Shown here one piece after another: positions 8,937 through 18,054 of a stretch of DNA of 64,000 bases. The notes beneath the pieces are model-generated. The model saw only the letters and a list, made by a program, of their open reading frames with translations, was not told the origin of the DNA and did no database searches. The position numbers and the translations under genes were made by a program. The stretch is from positions 620,254 to 684,253 of the forward strand of contig NZ_PYXZ01000002.1 of assembly GCF_003057875.1 (NCBI RefSeq), in the 5' to 3' direction. Source of the stretch: Nocardioides currus. GTDB lineage: Bacteria > Actinomycetota > Actinomycetes > Propionibacteriales > Nocardioidaceae. The number at the start of each line of letters is the position of its first letter. Position 1 is the stretch's first letter.

Positions 8937-9971
8937 GTGACGAAAACCAACGCGGGCAACTTCTTCGAGGACTTCACCGTCGGTCAGGTGATCGAGCACG
9001 CCACGCCGCGCACGATCACCGAGGGCGACCGCGCGCTCTACCAGTCGCTCTACCCCAGCCGGTTCGCGCTCCCGAGCAGCGCCGAGTTCGCCCGGCAGGT
9101 CGGCCTCGACGTGCACCCGGTCGAGGAGCTGGTCGGCTTCCACATCGCCTTCGGCAAGACCGTCCCGGACGTCTCGCTCAACGCGGTCGCCAATCTCGGC
9201 TACGCCGAGTGCCGCTTCCACCGCCCGCTCGCGCCCGGCGACACCCTGCGCACGAGCAGCGAGGTCATCGGCCTCAAGGAGAACTCCAACGGCAAGACCG
9301 GCGTGGTGTACGTCCGGTCCACCGCGACCAACCAGCGCGGCGAGGTCGCGATCGACTGGTGCCGCTGGGTGATGGTCCACAAGCGCGACGCCGACTCCCC
9401 GGCGCCGGACCCGGTTGTGCCCGACCTGAGGATCGTCGTCCCCGCCGAGGACCTGGTCGTGCCGGCCGGGCTCGACTTCACCGACTACGACTTCGTCGCG
9501 GCCGGCGAGCCGCACCGCTTCGGTGACTACGAGGTGGGCGAGCGGATCGACCACGTCGACGGTGTCACCCTCACCGACCCCGAGCACGTGCTCGCCACCC
9601 GCCTGTGGCAGAACACCGCCAAGGTGCACTTCAACACCCAGGCCCGCCCCGACGGCAATCGGCTCATCTACGGCGGCCACGTCATCTCGATGGCGCGTGC
9701 GCTGTCGTTCAACGGCCTGGCCAACGCCCAGCTCATCGCGGCGATCAACGCGGGTGCGCACGTCGGCCCGGCCTACGCCGACCGGACCATCTACGCCTGG
9801 TCGGAGGTGCTCGACAAGGCGGAGACCGGGGCGCCCGGGGTCGGTGCCCTGCGCCTGCGCCTGGTCGCGACGCGTGGTCGCGACGAGTCGATGACCCTGC
9901 GCGACGAGGACGGGAAGTACCGCGACGGCGTGCTGCTCGACCTCGACTACTGGGCGCTGATCCCGGTCTGA
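8937..9971 (+). CDS. MaoC-family hydratase, mesaconyl-CoA hydratase-like
   Basis: A 344-residue protein with two hot-dog folds. The opening KTNAGNFFEDFTVGQ, HATPRTITEGDRALYQSLY, FGKTVPDVSLNAVANLGYAE and, in the second half, LWQNTAKVHFN and RALSFNGLANA closely follow the mesaconyl-CoA (2-methylfumaryl-CoA) hydratase family of the ethylmalonyl-CoA pathway as I remember it. That enzyme hydrates mesaconyl-CoA to beta-methylmalyl-CoA. GTG at 8937 is preferred to ATG at 8928 because it aligns with the family start. No other ethylmalonyl-CoA genes are nearby. The gene overlaps the convergent MFS gene by 25 bp. Confidence 0.78.
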   Translation: MTKTNAGNFFEDFTVGQVIEHATPRTITEGDRALYQSLYPSRFALPSSAEFARQVGLDVHPVEELVGFHIAFGKTVPDVSLNAVANLGYAECRFHRPLAPGDTLRTSSEVIGLKENSNGKTGVVYVRSTATNQRGEVAIDWCRWVMVHKRDADSPAPDPVVPDLRIVVPAEDLVVPAGLDFTDYDFVAAGEPHRFGDYEVGERIDHVDGVTLTDPEHVLATRLWQNTAKVHFNTQARPDGNRLIYGGHVISMARALSFNGLANAQLIAAINAGAHVGPAYADRTIYAWSEVLDKAETGAPGVGALRLRLVATRGRDESMTLRDEDGKYRDGVLLDLDYWALIPV

Positions 9972-11125
9972 TCCGGCGCCGGCGCGAAGGCGCGCGCGAG
10001 CGGGAGCAGCAGCAGCACCAGCACCATGGGTACGGCGAAGCCCACCCGCAACGAGCCCGCGCCGGCCAGGCCCGTGAGCACCGAGCCGAGCAGCGCACCG
10101 ACGTAGTTGAACTGGTTGAACCGGGCGATCACCGCGTCGACCCGCGCCTGACGGGCCGCACCGGTTAGCCCGGAGCCGCCGGCGAGCACCGCGGCGGCCG
10201 AGTAGCTCAACGGGGCGATCACGGCGACGCCCAGCCCGAGGACGGTGAAGCCGAGGACGGCCACCGGCCATGACGGTGCCAGGACGATGATCCCGAGCGC
10301 GACGAACGCCACCACCGCGCCGTACCGCAGCACCGGCACGGGCCCGAGGCGCGCCACCAGCCGGTCGCCCGTCAGGCGCATGGCGCCGCTGGCCACGAGG
10401 TAGGGGAGGGTGGCCAGCGCGACGAGCCCGGTCGGGGTGTCGAAGGCGTCGTCGAGGTAGGTCGGTCCCCAGGTCGCGGCGGCGGTGTCGACGGTGTAGA
10501 AGAGCACGAGCGCCGCGCCGACGAGCAGCAGCGGTCGCCACGCGATGGCCTCCGCGGCCGCCTGTGCGGACGGGTCGATGACACCGTGGTCGCGCCGCAG
10601 GAGGGGCCCGAACGCCACCAGCAGGGGCAGCAGCGCGACGACCGCGGCCCACCGGAACGGCAGCGACGCGGTGGCGAGGGTGAGGATGGACCCGACGACC
10701 CCGCCGAGCGTCCACATGCCGTGGAAGGAGGGCAGGATCGGGCGGCCGTAGCCGTGCTCGATCGCCACGGCCTGCATGTTGGTCGAGGCGTCCACGACGC
10801 CGAGCGCCACGCCGTAGGCCGCCATCCCCGCCACGAACACCGGGAACGCCGGGGCCAGCACGAGCACCGGCACCGCCACCACCATGACCAGGAAGCCGGT
10901 GCGCAGCACCACGGCGCTGTCGGTGGACCGCGCGGCCCGCTCGGCCAGCACGGAGCCGACGCCGGCGAGCAGCACCATCATCAGCAGCACCAGCGAGAGG
11001 GTGACCTCGCTGAAGTCCCAGCGCTCGCGCACGTCCGGCAGGCGGGTGGTGAGCGAGATGAAGACCAGGCCCTGCGTGAAGAACGCGGCGCCGTCGGCCA
11101 GGCGCGCGCGCCGCAGGGTCTCCAT
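9947..11125 (-). CDS. MFS transporter
   Basis: A 392-residue integral membrane protein with about 12 hydrophobic segments and the FHGMWTLGGVVGS segment of the Fukosin/YbjJ-like MFS subgroup. It is probably a proton-driven exporter; the substrate is unknown. The gene is divergent from the phosphatase at 11173 with only 47 bp between them, and its 3' end runs 25 bp into the hydratase gene on the other strand. Confidence 0.85.
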   Translation of the reverse strand: METLRRARLADGAAFFTQGLVFISLTTRLPDVRERWDFSEVTLSLVLLMMVLLAGVGSVLAERAARSTDSAVVLRTGFLVMVVAVPVLVLAPAFPVFVAGMAAYGVALGVVDASTNMQAVAIEHGYGRPILPSFHGMWTLGGVVGSILTLATASLPFRWAAVVALLPLLVAFGPLLRRDHGVIDPSAQAAAEAIAWRPLLLVGAALVLFYTVDTAAATWGPTYLDDAFDTPTGLVALATLPYLVASGAMRLTGDRLVARLGPVPVLRYGAVVAFVALGIIVLAPSWPVAVLGFTVLGLGVAVIAPLSYSAAAVLAGGSGLTGAARQARVDAVIARFNQFNYVGALLGSVLTGLAGAGSLRVGFAVPMVLVLLLLPLARAFAPAPDQTGISAQ

Positions 11126-11172
11126 GGCCTGATCGTGGCAGCAATCGCGACGGGACGTGCCAGACTCGCTCC

Positions 11173-11751
11173 ATGTCCGCAGACGCGTCGTTCTCCAGCG
11201 AGCTGTGGCTCGTCCGCCACGGCGAGACCGAGTGGAGCCGCGACGGCCTCCACACCTCCACGACGGACCTGCCGCTGACCGAGCACGGCATCGAGGTCGC
11301 GCACGCGCTGGCGCCCCGGCTCGCCGACACCGACTTCGAGCTGGTCCTGACCAGCCCTCGCCAGCGGGCCCGCAGGACGGCCGAGCTCGTCGGCTTCCCC
11401 GACGCCGAGGTCGACGAGGACCTCGTCGAGTGGGCGTACGGCGACTACGAGGGCATCTCCACGGTCGAGATCCGCAAGACGGTGCCCGGATGGACGGTCT
11501 GGTCCCACGCGACGCCCAACGGGGAGACCGCCGAGCAGGTCACCGAGCGCCTCGACCGCGTCGTGGCCCGGGCGCGTGCCTGCGAGGGGCGCACCCTCGT
11601 CTTCGGCCACGGCCACGCCCTGCGCGCCCTCACCGCCCGCTGGCTGGAACAGCCGGTCGACGAGGGGCGCTACTTCCGCCTCGACACCTCGACGCTGTCC
11701 GTCCTCGGCTGGGAGCGCGAGACCCCGGTGCTCCTGCGCTGGAACTCCTGA
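11173..11751 (+). CDS. Histidine phosphatase family protein
   Basis: A 192-residue phosphoglycerate-mutase-fold phosphatase. The catalytic RHGE lies at residues 15-18, the second arginine region is LTSPRQRARRTAEL, a catalytic Glu lies within EWAYGDYEG, and the distal FGHGHALR (144-151) supplies the second histidine. The family removes phosphate from sugar phosphates, nucleotides or cofactor intermediates. The substrate is not deducible here. Confidence 0.88.
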   Translation: MSADASFSSELWLVRHGETEWSRDGLHTSTTDLPLTEHGIEVAHALAPRLADTDFELVLTSPRQRARRTAELVGFPDAEVDEDLVEWAYGDYEGISTVEIRKTVPGWTVWSHATPNGETAEQVTERLDRVVARARACEGRTLVFGHGHALRALTARWLEQPVDEGRYFRLDTSTLSVLGWERETPVLLRWNS

Positions 11752-11794
11752 CGCCGGTCTTGACGCGCACGGCGGCCACGTCCACCGTGAGGGC

Positions 11795-12424
11795 ATGCTG
11801 CACGCCGGTTGCCCTCGGTGCAGCCTCCCGCTGACGGAGGCCGGCACGACCTGGGCCTGCCCGGAGCACGGTCCGACGCCCCCACTGTGGCGTCCGCAGG
11901 AGTCGTCGTACGACGCCTTCGTCCGTCACCTCGAGGAGGCAGCCGACTTCCCGACCTACCTCCCGTGGCCGATGGGTCCGGGATGGCACGTCAGCGACTT
12001 CGGGGTCGTCGTGCAGCCCGGGTCGAGCGCCCGGGCGACCATCAGCTGCGTGACCGGCACCAGCACGCTCGACGGGCCGGTCGACGTCATGGTCGTCTCG
12101 GAGGAGCCGGGCACCGGCCTCGGTGCGCGGGCGGCCCGGCTCGCCAGCCCCGACCCGCGCGACGTCGGGGAGGGCCCACCGCTGGCGAGGGTCCGCATCG
12201 GGCCCGGCCAGGTGCCGCTGTGGGCGGTGTCGACGAGCGAGTCGGACGAGGAGTTCGACCGGACGGTGCTGGTCGGGGAGGCCGCCGGCCGGTGGCTGTG
12301 GCTGGTGTTGCGTCCCGCGTCGGCGATGCTGCTGCTGCGCGACGAGTGGATCCTGCGGGACGCCGCCGGCGTGGGCGCTCCCCTGGTCGAGTTGGCGTTC
12401 GGTGGCCCGCCGCCGGTGTGGTGA
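11795..12424 (+). CDS. DUF6758 family protein
   Basis: A 209-residue protein with an N-terminal zinc-ribbon-like pair (CPRCSLPL, then WACPEHG) followed by a conserved region including LPWPMGPGWHVSDFG and VVSEEPGTGLGARAARL. This matches the actinobacterial DUF6758 family as I recall it, which is often encoded next to a PHP-domain phosphatase, as here (13566). No enzymatic motif is visible. It probably forms a unit with the preceding phosphatase (43 bp gap). Confidence 0.75.
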   Translation: MLHAGCPRCSLPLTEAGTTWACPEHGPTPPLWRPQESSYDAFVRHLEEAADFPTYLPWPMGPGWHVSDFGVVVQPGSSARATISCVTGTSTLDGPVDVMVVSEEPGTGLGARAARLASPDPRDVGEGPPLARVRIGPGQVPLWAVSTSESDEEFDRTVLVGEAAGRWLWLVLRPASAMLLLRDEWILRDAAGVGAPLVELAFGGPPPVW

Positions 12425-12447
12425 GAGTGGCAGGTCAGCCCGGCAGG

Positions 12448-13509
12448 TCAGCGCAGCAGGTAGAACCGCCAGAAGCCGAAGTCCTCGATCGGCAGCACCG
12501 ACACCGACTCGAAGCCGGCGTCGCGGCCGTAGCCCTCGAGTGTCGAGGCGCGCATGACGGTGCCCGTCCCGACGCTGTCCGGTGACGACATCGAGTCGGG
12601 CAGGCAGATGAAGAGGCTGAAGCCGTACATGATCCGCTCGAGCTCGTCGCCGTCGGGCGCGAACGCATCGGCCACCGCCTCGTCCATCACCACCATCACG
12701 CCACCGGGCTTCAGGGCCCGGCGCGCGGCCGCCAGCACCTCCACGGGGTGCGGCATGTCGTGCACGCACTCGAAGGCGAACGCGACGTCGTAGGCGCCCT
12801 CGGCCAGGGTCGCGGCGTCGGCGTGCCGGGAGGTGACCCGGTCGGCGAGCCCCGCCCCGGCGGCGTTGGCGGTGGCCATCCCGACCGACGCCTCGTCGAT
12901 GTCGACGCCGTCGAGCCTGGCCTCGGGGTAGGCGCGGGCGAGCGCGATCGTGGACCACCCGCCGCCGCAGCCGACGTCGAGGACGCGTGCACCGGGCGTG
13001 GCGAGGCGGTCATGGACGTCGGGGACCCCCGCGAGGGCGTCGGCCAGCTGGGCGTCGTACCACGGCCGGTTGGCGTCGGCCTGGCTCTCGCGGGCATCCG
13101 CGCCGAGCTGCTCCCAGCTCACTCCGCCGCCCGTCCGGTAGGCGTCGAGCAGGAGGGGGAACGTCGGACCGACGGCTCCGAACATCCGCGCGATCGGCGC
13201 GAGGTAGGCCAGGCTCGTCGCGTCGGTGAGCACCTCCGCGTGCGCGTCGTCGATCGAGAAGACCCGCTCCGGTGCCCCGTCGTCGCCGCTGACCTCGAGC
13301 AGGCCCGACACGGCCTGCTGCTCCAGCCACTCGCGGGCGTAGCGGGGGTGGGTGCCGGTGCGCCCGGCGAGCTCGGTGGCGGTCGCCGGCCCGTCGTCGG
13401 CCAGCGAGCGGTACCACCCGAGCCGGTCACCGAGGTGGATGGCCAGCACGTCCACGAAGCCCAGGAAGGATCCGAGCAGGCGCTCGGCCACGTCGTCCGC
13501 AGTTGCCAT
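12448..13509 (-). CDS. Class I SAM-dependent methyltransferase with winged-helix N-terminus
   Basis: A 353-residue protein. Residues 1-90 form a winged-helix region (ATELAGRTGTHPRYAREWLEQ) like that of O-methyltransferase-type proteins. The SAM fold follows with motif I VLDVGCGGGWS, an acidic DGVDID and the later RALKPGGVMVVMDE. The ATG at 13507-13509 is chosen because upstream codons look non-coding. The gene is divergent from the PHP phosphatase, 56 bp apart. The substrate is unknown. Confidence 0.85.
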   Translation of the reverse strand: MATADDVAERLLGSFLGFVDVLAIHLGDRLGWYRSLADDGPATATELAGRTGTHPRYAREWLEQQAVSGLLEVSGDDGAPERVFSIDDAHAEVLTDATSLAYLAPIARMFGAVGPTFPLLLDAYRTGGGVSWEQLGADARESQADANRPWYDAQLADALAGVPDVHDRLATPGARVLDVGCGGGWSTIALARAYPEARLDGVDIDEASVGMATANAAGAGLADRVTSRHADAATLAEGAYDVAFAFECVHDMPHPVEVLAAARRALKPGGVMVVMDEAVADAFAPDGDELERIMYGFSLFICLPDSMSSPDSVGTGTVMRASTLEGYGRDAGFESVSVLPIEDFGFWRFYLLR

Positions 13510-13565
13510 CTGGGCAGTGTGCTCCGCGATCACGCCCGAGCGCCAGACCCGGCTAGCCTGCACGG

Positions 13566-14441
13566 GTGCGCATCGACCTCCACACCCACTCGTCGGTCAG
13601 CGACGGGACGGACGATCCGCGCACGCTCGTCGGCCACGCTGCGGCCGCCGGGCTGCACGTGCTGGGGCTGACGGACCACGACACCGCCGACGGCTGGGCC
13701 GATGCGGCGCAGGCCGCCACCGAGGTCGGCATCACGCTGGTCCGGGGGATGGAGATCAGCACGGCCCTCGGCCGCTCCAGCGTGCACCTGCTGGCCTACC
13801 TCCCCGACCCGACCCACCCGCCGCTCGCGGCGGCGCTGGACCGGATCCTCGAGGGCCGCAACTCGCGGGTGCCTGCGATCTGCCAGCGGCTGCGCGAGCT
13901 CGGCCTCGACATCACCGAGGACGACGTACGCCGCCGTGCGGCCGACGCCGCGGCCACGGGCCGCCCGCACGTGGCCGACGCCCTGGTCGCGACCGGTGCG
14001 GTCGCCAACCGGGACGAGGCGTTCGCCCGCTTCCTCAACCCCGGACGCCCGGCCTACGTCGACCGCTACGCCGTCCCGGTCGCCGAGGCCATCGGGCTGG
14101 TCCGCGACGCCGGCGGGGTCAGCGTGGTCGCCCACCCCTGGGGCCGCGGCAAGCGGACCGTGCTCCCCGAGCCGGTGCTGGCGACGCTCCGCGACGCCGG
14201 GCTCGCCGGCATCGAGGTCGACCACCAGGACCACGCCCCCGCAGCGCGCGAGGAGCTGCGGTCGATCGCGCGCAACCTCGGCCTGGTCGTGACGGGGTCC
14301 AGCGACCACCACGGCGCCGGGAAGGTCGATCACGACCTGGGCTGCAACACGACGGACCCCGAGGAGCTGGAGCGGCTCCTCGACCTCGCCGCGGACTCGG
14401 CGGCCGCGAGCGGACGCCCGGCCCCGGGCGTGGTCGCCTGA
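13566..14441 (+). CDS. PHP-domain phosphoesterase (YciV/RNase AM-like)
   Basis: A 291-residue metal-dependent phosphoesterase. PHP motifs are DLHTHSSVSDGTDDP near the N-terminus, GLTDHDT, GMEIST, the HPWGRGK segment and GSSDHHGAGK near the C-terminus. Length and motif order match bacterial 3',5'-nucleoside bisphosphate phosphatase/RNase AM proteins, which act on pAp and short 5' RNA ends. A GTG start is used. This role is by family resemblance; other PHP phosphatases look similar. Confidence 0.82.
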   Translation: MRIDLHTHSSVSDGTDDPRTLVGHAAAAGLHVLGLTDHDTADGWADAAQAATEVGITLVRGMEISTALGRSSVHLLAYLPDPTHPPLAAALDRILEGRNSRVPAICQRLRELGLDITEDDVRRRAADAAATGRPHVADALVATGAVANRDEAFARFLNPGRPAYVDRYAVPVAEAIGLVRDAGGVSVVAHPWGRGKRTVLPEPVLATLRDAGLAGIEVDHQDHAPAAREELRSIARNLGLVVTGSSDHHGAGKVDHDLGCNTTDPEELERLLDLAADSAAASGRPAPGVVA

Positions 14442-14457
14442 GCCAGCCAGCGGCCGG

Positions 14458-15210
14458 CTACTTGCGACCCAGCGACTGGAACCGCTGCAGCACCGTGCTG
14501 GGGACGGCCCGCGTCAGCGCCACGATCGTCTTGTACTGCGCTCCGGGGATGGAGTAGGCCCGCCCCTTGTCGAAGTCGGCGAGCGCCGTACGCACGAGGA
14601 ACTCGGCGTCCAGCCACAGGAACCCGTCGCCCCGCTTGACCGACATCCGCTCGTGGAACTCGGTCTTGGTGAAGCCCGGGCACAGCGCCATGACGGTCAC
14701 CCCGCGCGGCTTGTACTCGTTGTGCGCCCACTCGCTGAAGCTGTTGACCCACGCCTTGGCGGCGGAGTAGCTGCCGCGGGGGAGGAAGGCCGCGACCGAC
14801 GACACGTTGATGACGCCGCCGCGCCCGCGCTCGGCCATCGGGCCGAGGGCCGCGTGGGTCAGGCGCAGCACCGCCGTGACCAGCACGTCCAACATGGCGT
14901 TCTCCTGGTCGACGGTGTTGTCCAGGAACCGCTGCTTGAGCCCGAAGCCCGCGTTGTTGACCAGCAGCTCGATCGGGCGCGCACGGTCGGCCAGCCGGGC
15001 CTCGACGGCGGCGCACTGCTCGCGGTCGACCAGGTCGGCGACGAGCACCTCGACCTCCACGGCGTACGCCGCCCGCAGCTCGTCGGCGACGGAGGCCAGC
15101 CGGTCGGCGTCGCGGGCGACGAGGACGAGGCCGTGGCCCCGCTGGGCGAGCTGGCGGGCGAATTCGAGTCCGATGCCGGCCGTGGCGCCGGTGACGAGGG
15201 CAGAAGTCAT
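14458..15210 (-). CDS. Short-chain dehydrogenase/reductase
   Basis: A 250-residue classical-type SDR. The cofactor site is TGATAGIG (residues 7-14), LLVNNAGFG follows, and the catalytic set is Ser in NVSSVAAF plus the YSAAK (Tyr-x3-Lys) motif. The NADP(H)-dependent oxidoreductase substrate is unknown. It is divergent from parA with a 60-bp shared promoter region. Confidence 0.87.
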   Translation of the reverse strand: MTSALVTGATAGIGLEFARQLAQRGHGLVLVARDADRLASVADELRAAYAVEVEVLVADLVDREQCAAVEARLADRARPIELLVNNAGFGLKQRFLDNTVDQENAMLDVLVTAVLRLTHAALGPMAERGRGGVINVSSVAAFLPRGSYSAAKAWVNSFSEWAHNEYKPRGVTVMALCPGFTKTEFHERMSVKRGDGFLWLDAEFLVRTALADFDKGRAYSIPGAQYKTIVALTRAVPSTVLQRFQSLGRK

Positions 15211-15270
15211 GCGCCCAGCCAACAGGTGTCGCCGCCGGGAGGGCAACCGGGTCGGGCATGATGGGAGACG

Positions 15271-16107
15271 ATGACGACGACACTCGCGATCGCCAACCAG
15301 AAGGGTGGCGTCGCCAAGACGACCTCGGTGGCCTCGATCGGTGCTGCCCTCGCCGAGCTGGGCCACTCGGTGCTCCTGGTCGACCTCGACCCCCAGGCCT
15401 GCCTGACGTTCTCGCTGGGCATCGACCCCGAGGACCTCGACGTCTCGGTCCACCACGTGCTGACCAAGGGACTGGACCCGAGCGAGGTCATCATCGAGAC
15501 CGAGGACGGGGTCGACCTGATGCCCGCCACGATCGAGCTGGCGCGTGCGGAGGCCGACCTGCTGACCCGCACGGGCCGCGAGCACGTCATCAGGGGCGCG
15601 ATCGAGGCGTTGGCCGAGGACGGCATCGACTACGACTGGGTGCTGCTCGACTGCCCGCCCTCGCTGGGCGTGCTGACCGTCGCCGCGCTCACCGCCGCCG
15701 ACGGCGTGCTGGTCCCGCTGCAGTGCGAGACCCTGTCCCACCGCGGCGTGGGCCAGCTGCTCGACACGGTCCACGACGTCCGCCGCTTCACCAACCGCGG
15801 GCTCGAGGTCTGGGGCGTGCTGCCGACGTTGTACGACGGCCGCACCAACCACGCCCGCACGGTGCTCGAGACGATCAGCGACACCTACGACCTCGAGGTC
15901 GTCGAGCCGCCGATCCCCAAGACGATCAAGTTCGCCGAGGCCCCGGCCGCCGGCCGGTCCATCCTCGCGACCAGCCGCAGCAGCAAGGGCGCCCAGGCCT
16001 ACCGCGAGGTCGCGGCCAACCTGGTCAAGCGGGCCGCCCGCCCGAAGGCGGCCAAGGCGGGCAAGGGCGGGGCGAAGAAGTCGACCAAGAAGTCGGCGAA
16101 GGCCTGA
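15271..16107 (+). CDS. ParA/Soj-family ATPase
   Basis: A 278-residue P-loop ATPase of the ParA/MinD family with the deviant Walker A KGGVAKTT (11-18), the DLDPQACLTF switch and VLLDCPPSLG. The C-terminus is a Lys/Ala-rich tail that could bind DNA. It has no adjacent ParB gene, so it is an orphan ParA of the kind found beside RNA helicase genes in actinobacteria rather than the main chromosome partitioning ATPase. The target is unknown. Confidence 0.85.
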   Translation: MTTTLAIANQKGGVAKTTSVASIGAALAELGHSVLLVDLDPQACLTFSLGIDPEDLDVSVHHVLTKGLDPSEVIIETEDGVDLMPATIELARAEADLLTRTGREHVIRGAIEALAEDGIDYDWVLLDCPPSLGVLTVAALTAADGVLVPLQCETLSHRGVGQLLDTVHDVRRFTNRGLEVWGVLPTLYDGRTNHARTVLETISDTYDLEVVEPPIPKTIKFAEAPAAGRSILATSRSSKGAQAYREVAANLVKRAARPKAAKAGKGGAKKSTKKSAKA

Positions 16108-16111
16108 TCCC

Positions 16112-16768
16112 ATGAGTCGCCACCGCTCCGCACGCCCGCGCTACGGCCGGATCGTGTTGGCGCTGGCCGCACTCAGCGTCACCGTCTTCTCCGTCCTCGG
16201 GGGAGTGGGGATCGTCCCGACCGCGCCGTCCGCGGCCGGCGGTCAGGGACTCGGCGCGACGATCCGGGAGACGGCCGTCGTGGCCGCTGCCGAGTCGGCC
16301 GAGGCGGCCGACCCGCCGACGCTGCTGGGGCCCCGTGCTCCGGAGGAGGGCGCCGCGCCCGACCCGGAGGCGCTGCCCGCCGATACCGGCCAGGGCCGGC
16401 GCGTGGTGTTCAGCGAGACCGAGCAGCGCGTCTGGCTGGTGCGTGCCGACGGCACCGTGCGCCGTACCTATCTCGTCTCGGGCAGCGTGGTCGACAACCT
16501 CCACCCGGGCACCTACGCCGTCTACTCCACCTCCCGGTGGGCGGTCGGCGTGGACGACTCCGGGGTGATGGAGTACTTCGTGCGCTTCGCCCACGGCGAG
16601 AACGCCGCGATCGGTTTCCACACCATCCCGACCAAGCTCGGCACCCCGCTCCAGACCCGGGCCCAGCTCGGCACCGCCCAGTCGCACGGGTGCATCCGGC
16701 AGGCCACCGCCGACGCGATCGCGCTGTGGAAGTTCGCCCCGGAGGGCACCACCGTCGTCGTGGTCTGA
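16112..16768 (+). CDS. L,D-transpeptidase (YkuD domain), exported
   Basis: A 218-residue protein with an N-terminal membrane anchor or signal (about residues 13-34). The catalytic YkuD domain holds GFHTIP upstream and SHGCIR at 191-196 with nucleophile Cys194. Such enzymes form 3-3 peptidoglycan crosslinks or anchor proteins outside the membrane. The ATG comes four bases after the parA stop, so the genes are probably co-transcribed. Confidence 0.88.
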   Translation: MSRHRSARPRYGRIVLALAALSVTVFSVLGGVGIVPTAPSAAGGQGLGATIRETAVVAAAESAEAADPPTLLGPRAPEEGAAPDPEALPADTGQGRRVVFSETEQRVWLVRADGTVRRTYLVSGSVVDNLHPGTYAVYSTSRWAVGVDDSGVMEYFVRFAHGENAAIGFHTIPTKLGTPLQTRAQLGTAQSHGCIRQATADAIALWKFAPEGTTVVVV

Positions 16769-16828
16769 GCCGCTTGTACCACCCACGCCGATTTGGCGAC
16801 GCGCGGGGGGTCTTGCCATGGTGTCCGG

Positions 16829-17704
16829 ATGGCACACACCCCCAAGGCCTTCGCTGCCGCCTGCGCGCTCGCCGTCAGCCTGTCGCTGACGCCCGTCCTC
16901 ACCGGCGGTCCGGCGGCCCAGGCAGAGCCGACTCCTGCGCCCGCGCCGAGCACGACCGAGGCTCCTGCGGCGCCCGTCGCGGCCGAGGTGCCGAAGCCCC
17001 GCAACGGGTACGGCGTGCGCCTGACCACCTTCAACATCCTCAGCAGCTCCATCGCGCGCGGCGGCATCGACCGTGCGACCCGCGCGGCCCGCTGGGTGCA
17101 GGACCAGGGCGCCGATGCGGCCGCCTTCCAGGAGGTCGCCAAGGACCAGCTGCGCCAGATGCAGACCGTGATGCCGCGCTACAGCTTCTTCCCGCGCCGC
17201 GGCCTCGGCACCCGCGGGTCGGCCATCCAGATCGCGTGGAACACCAAGACGGTCAAGAAGATGGAGACCGGCTACATCATGCGGCCGTTCCTCGGCTGGG
17301 CCCGCCCCATCCCGTACGTCCGCCTGCGTGACCGCGAGACCGGCCGCGGCTTCTGGGTCGTCGCCATCCACAACGCCCCCGGTGGCCAGGAGCACGAGCG
17401 CGACGTCTCGACCGCGGCCGAGATCAAGCTGCTCAAGAAGCTGCTCGCCGGGCGCGACCGCCCCGTGTTCGTGATGGGCGACGTCAACGAGCGCTCCGAG
17501 TTCTGCGACAAGGTCGCCGCCGCGACGCCGCTGGTCTCCATGAACGGTGGCACCGCGAAGAAGCCCTGCCCCGTCCCGCGCTTCGGCGGCCCGGACTGGA
17601 TGCTCGGCGCCGGCGCCGAGTTCTCCGACTTCGAGAAGGTCTACAACGGGATCAGCGACCACCCCGCCCTCAGGGCGCGCGCCTGGGTGCCGTCCAAGAA
17701 CTGA
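16829..17704 (+). CDS. Secreted endonuclease/exonuclease/phosphatase family protein
   Basis: A 291-residue protein with a clear signal peptide (residues 1 to about 32, ending GGPAAQAEP) and a Pro/Ala/Thr-rich linker, then an EEP fold. LTTFNILSSS, FQEVAKDQL, VMGDVNERSEF and the terminal SDHPALRARAW correspond to the metal-binding and catalytic Asn, Glu, Asp-Asn and His motifs. It is probably an extracellular nuclease or phosphodiesterase; the substrate is unproven. Confidence 0.8.
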   Translation: MAHTPKAFAAACALAVSLSLTPVLTGGPAAQAEPTPAPAPSTTEAPAAPVAAEVPKPRNGYGVRLTTFNILSSSIARGGIDRATRAARWVQDQGADAAAFQEVAKDQLRQMQTVMPRYSFFPRRGLGTRGSAIQIAWNTKTVKKMETGYIMRPFLGWARPIPYVRLRDRETGRGFWVVAIHNAPGGQEHERDVSTAAEIKLLKKLLAGRDRPVFVMGDVNERSEFCDKVAAATPLVSMNGGTAKKPCPVPRFGGPDWMLGAGAEFSDFEKVYNGISDHPALRARAWVPSKN

Positions 17705-17706
17705 CG

Positions 17707-17982
17707 CAGCCACCCCGTCGGACGCTGAGCGGGATGTCCGACGCCCCGGCCGCCCGGGCAGCCACCTCGTCGGACGTCCCGGCGGACGTCCGACGCTCCG
17801 GTCGTTGCGTGGTCCCGGTGGCGGCGGATTGCCGGTCCGCGTCGCCGTACGGCGCGATGTGCCGCCACCGCCGCAGCCGCACGCCTCGCTGACCAGCCAC
17901 CCCGTCGGACGCTGAGCGGGATGTCCGACGCCCCGGCCGCCCGGGCAGCCACCTCGTCGGACGTCCCGGCGGACGTCCGACG
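17707..17982. repeat. Four REP-like hairpin units in two 89-bp direct repeats
   Basis: Positions 17707-17795 and 17894-17982 are identical over 89 bp. Each copy contains two similar 37-bp units (starts 17707, 17759, 17894, 17946), and every unit forms a stem of CGTCGGACG with YGTCCGACG around a 10-nt loop. They fill the gap between the 3' ends of convergent genes, a typical REP position. I see no gene in this 350-bp gap. Confidence 0.85.
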
Positions 17983-18000
17983 TCCCGTGCCCAGGACGCG

Positions 18001-18037
18001 CGAAGGCCCGCCCGAGCAGAGCTCGGGCGGGCCTTCG
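18001..18037. terminator. Strong hairpin between convergent genes
   Basis: A perfect 17-bp stem (CGAAGGCCCGCCCGAGC and its complement) with an AGA loop. It lies 18 bases beyond the stop of the DEAD-box helicase gene and probably terminates that transcript; transcription from the EEP gene would also be stopped. Confidence 0.8.
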
Positions 18038-18054
18038 TGGTCGGTGCTGGAGCC

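Noticed and set aside
8679..11330. Very long minus-strand reading frame (about 880 codons) over the hydratase and MFS genes
   Set aside because: It is the shadow of well-supported genes in other frames; its composition is Arg/Ala/Gly/Val repeats without domains.
15271..16107. ParABS chromosome partition locus
   Set aside because: No parB gene or parS-like palindrome was seen beside it, so it is treated as an orphan ParA.
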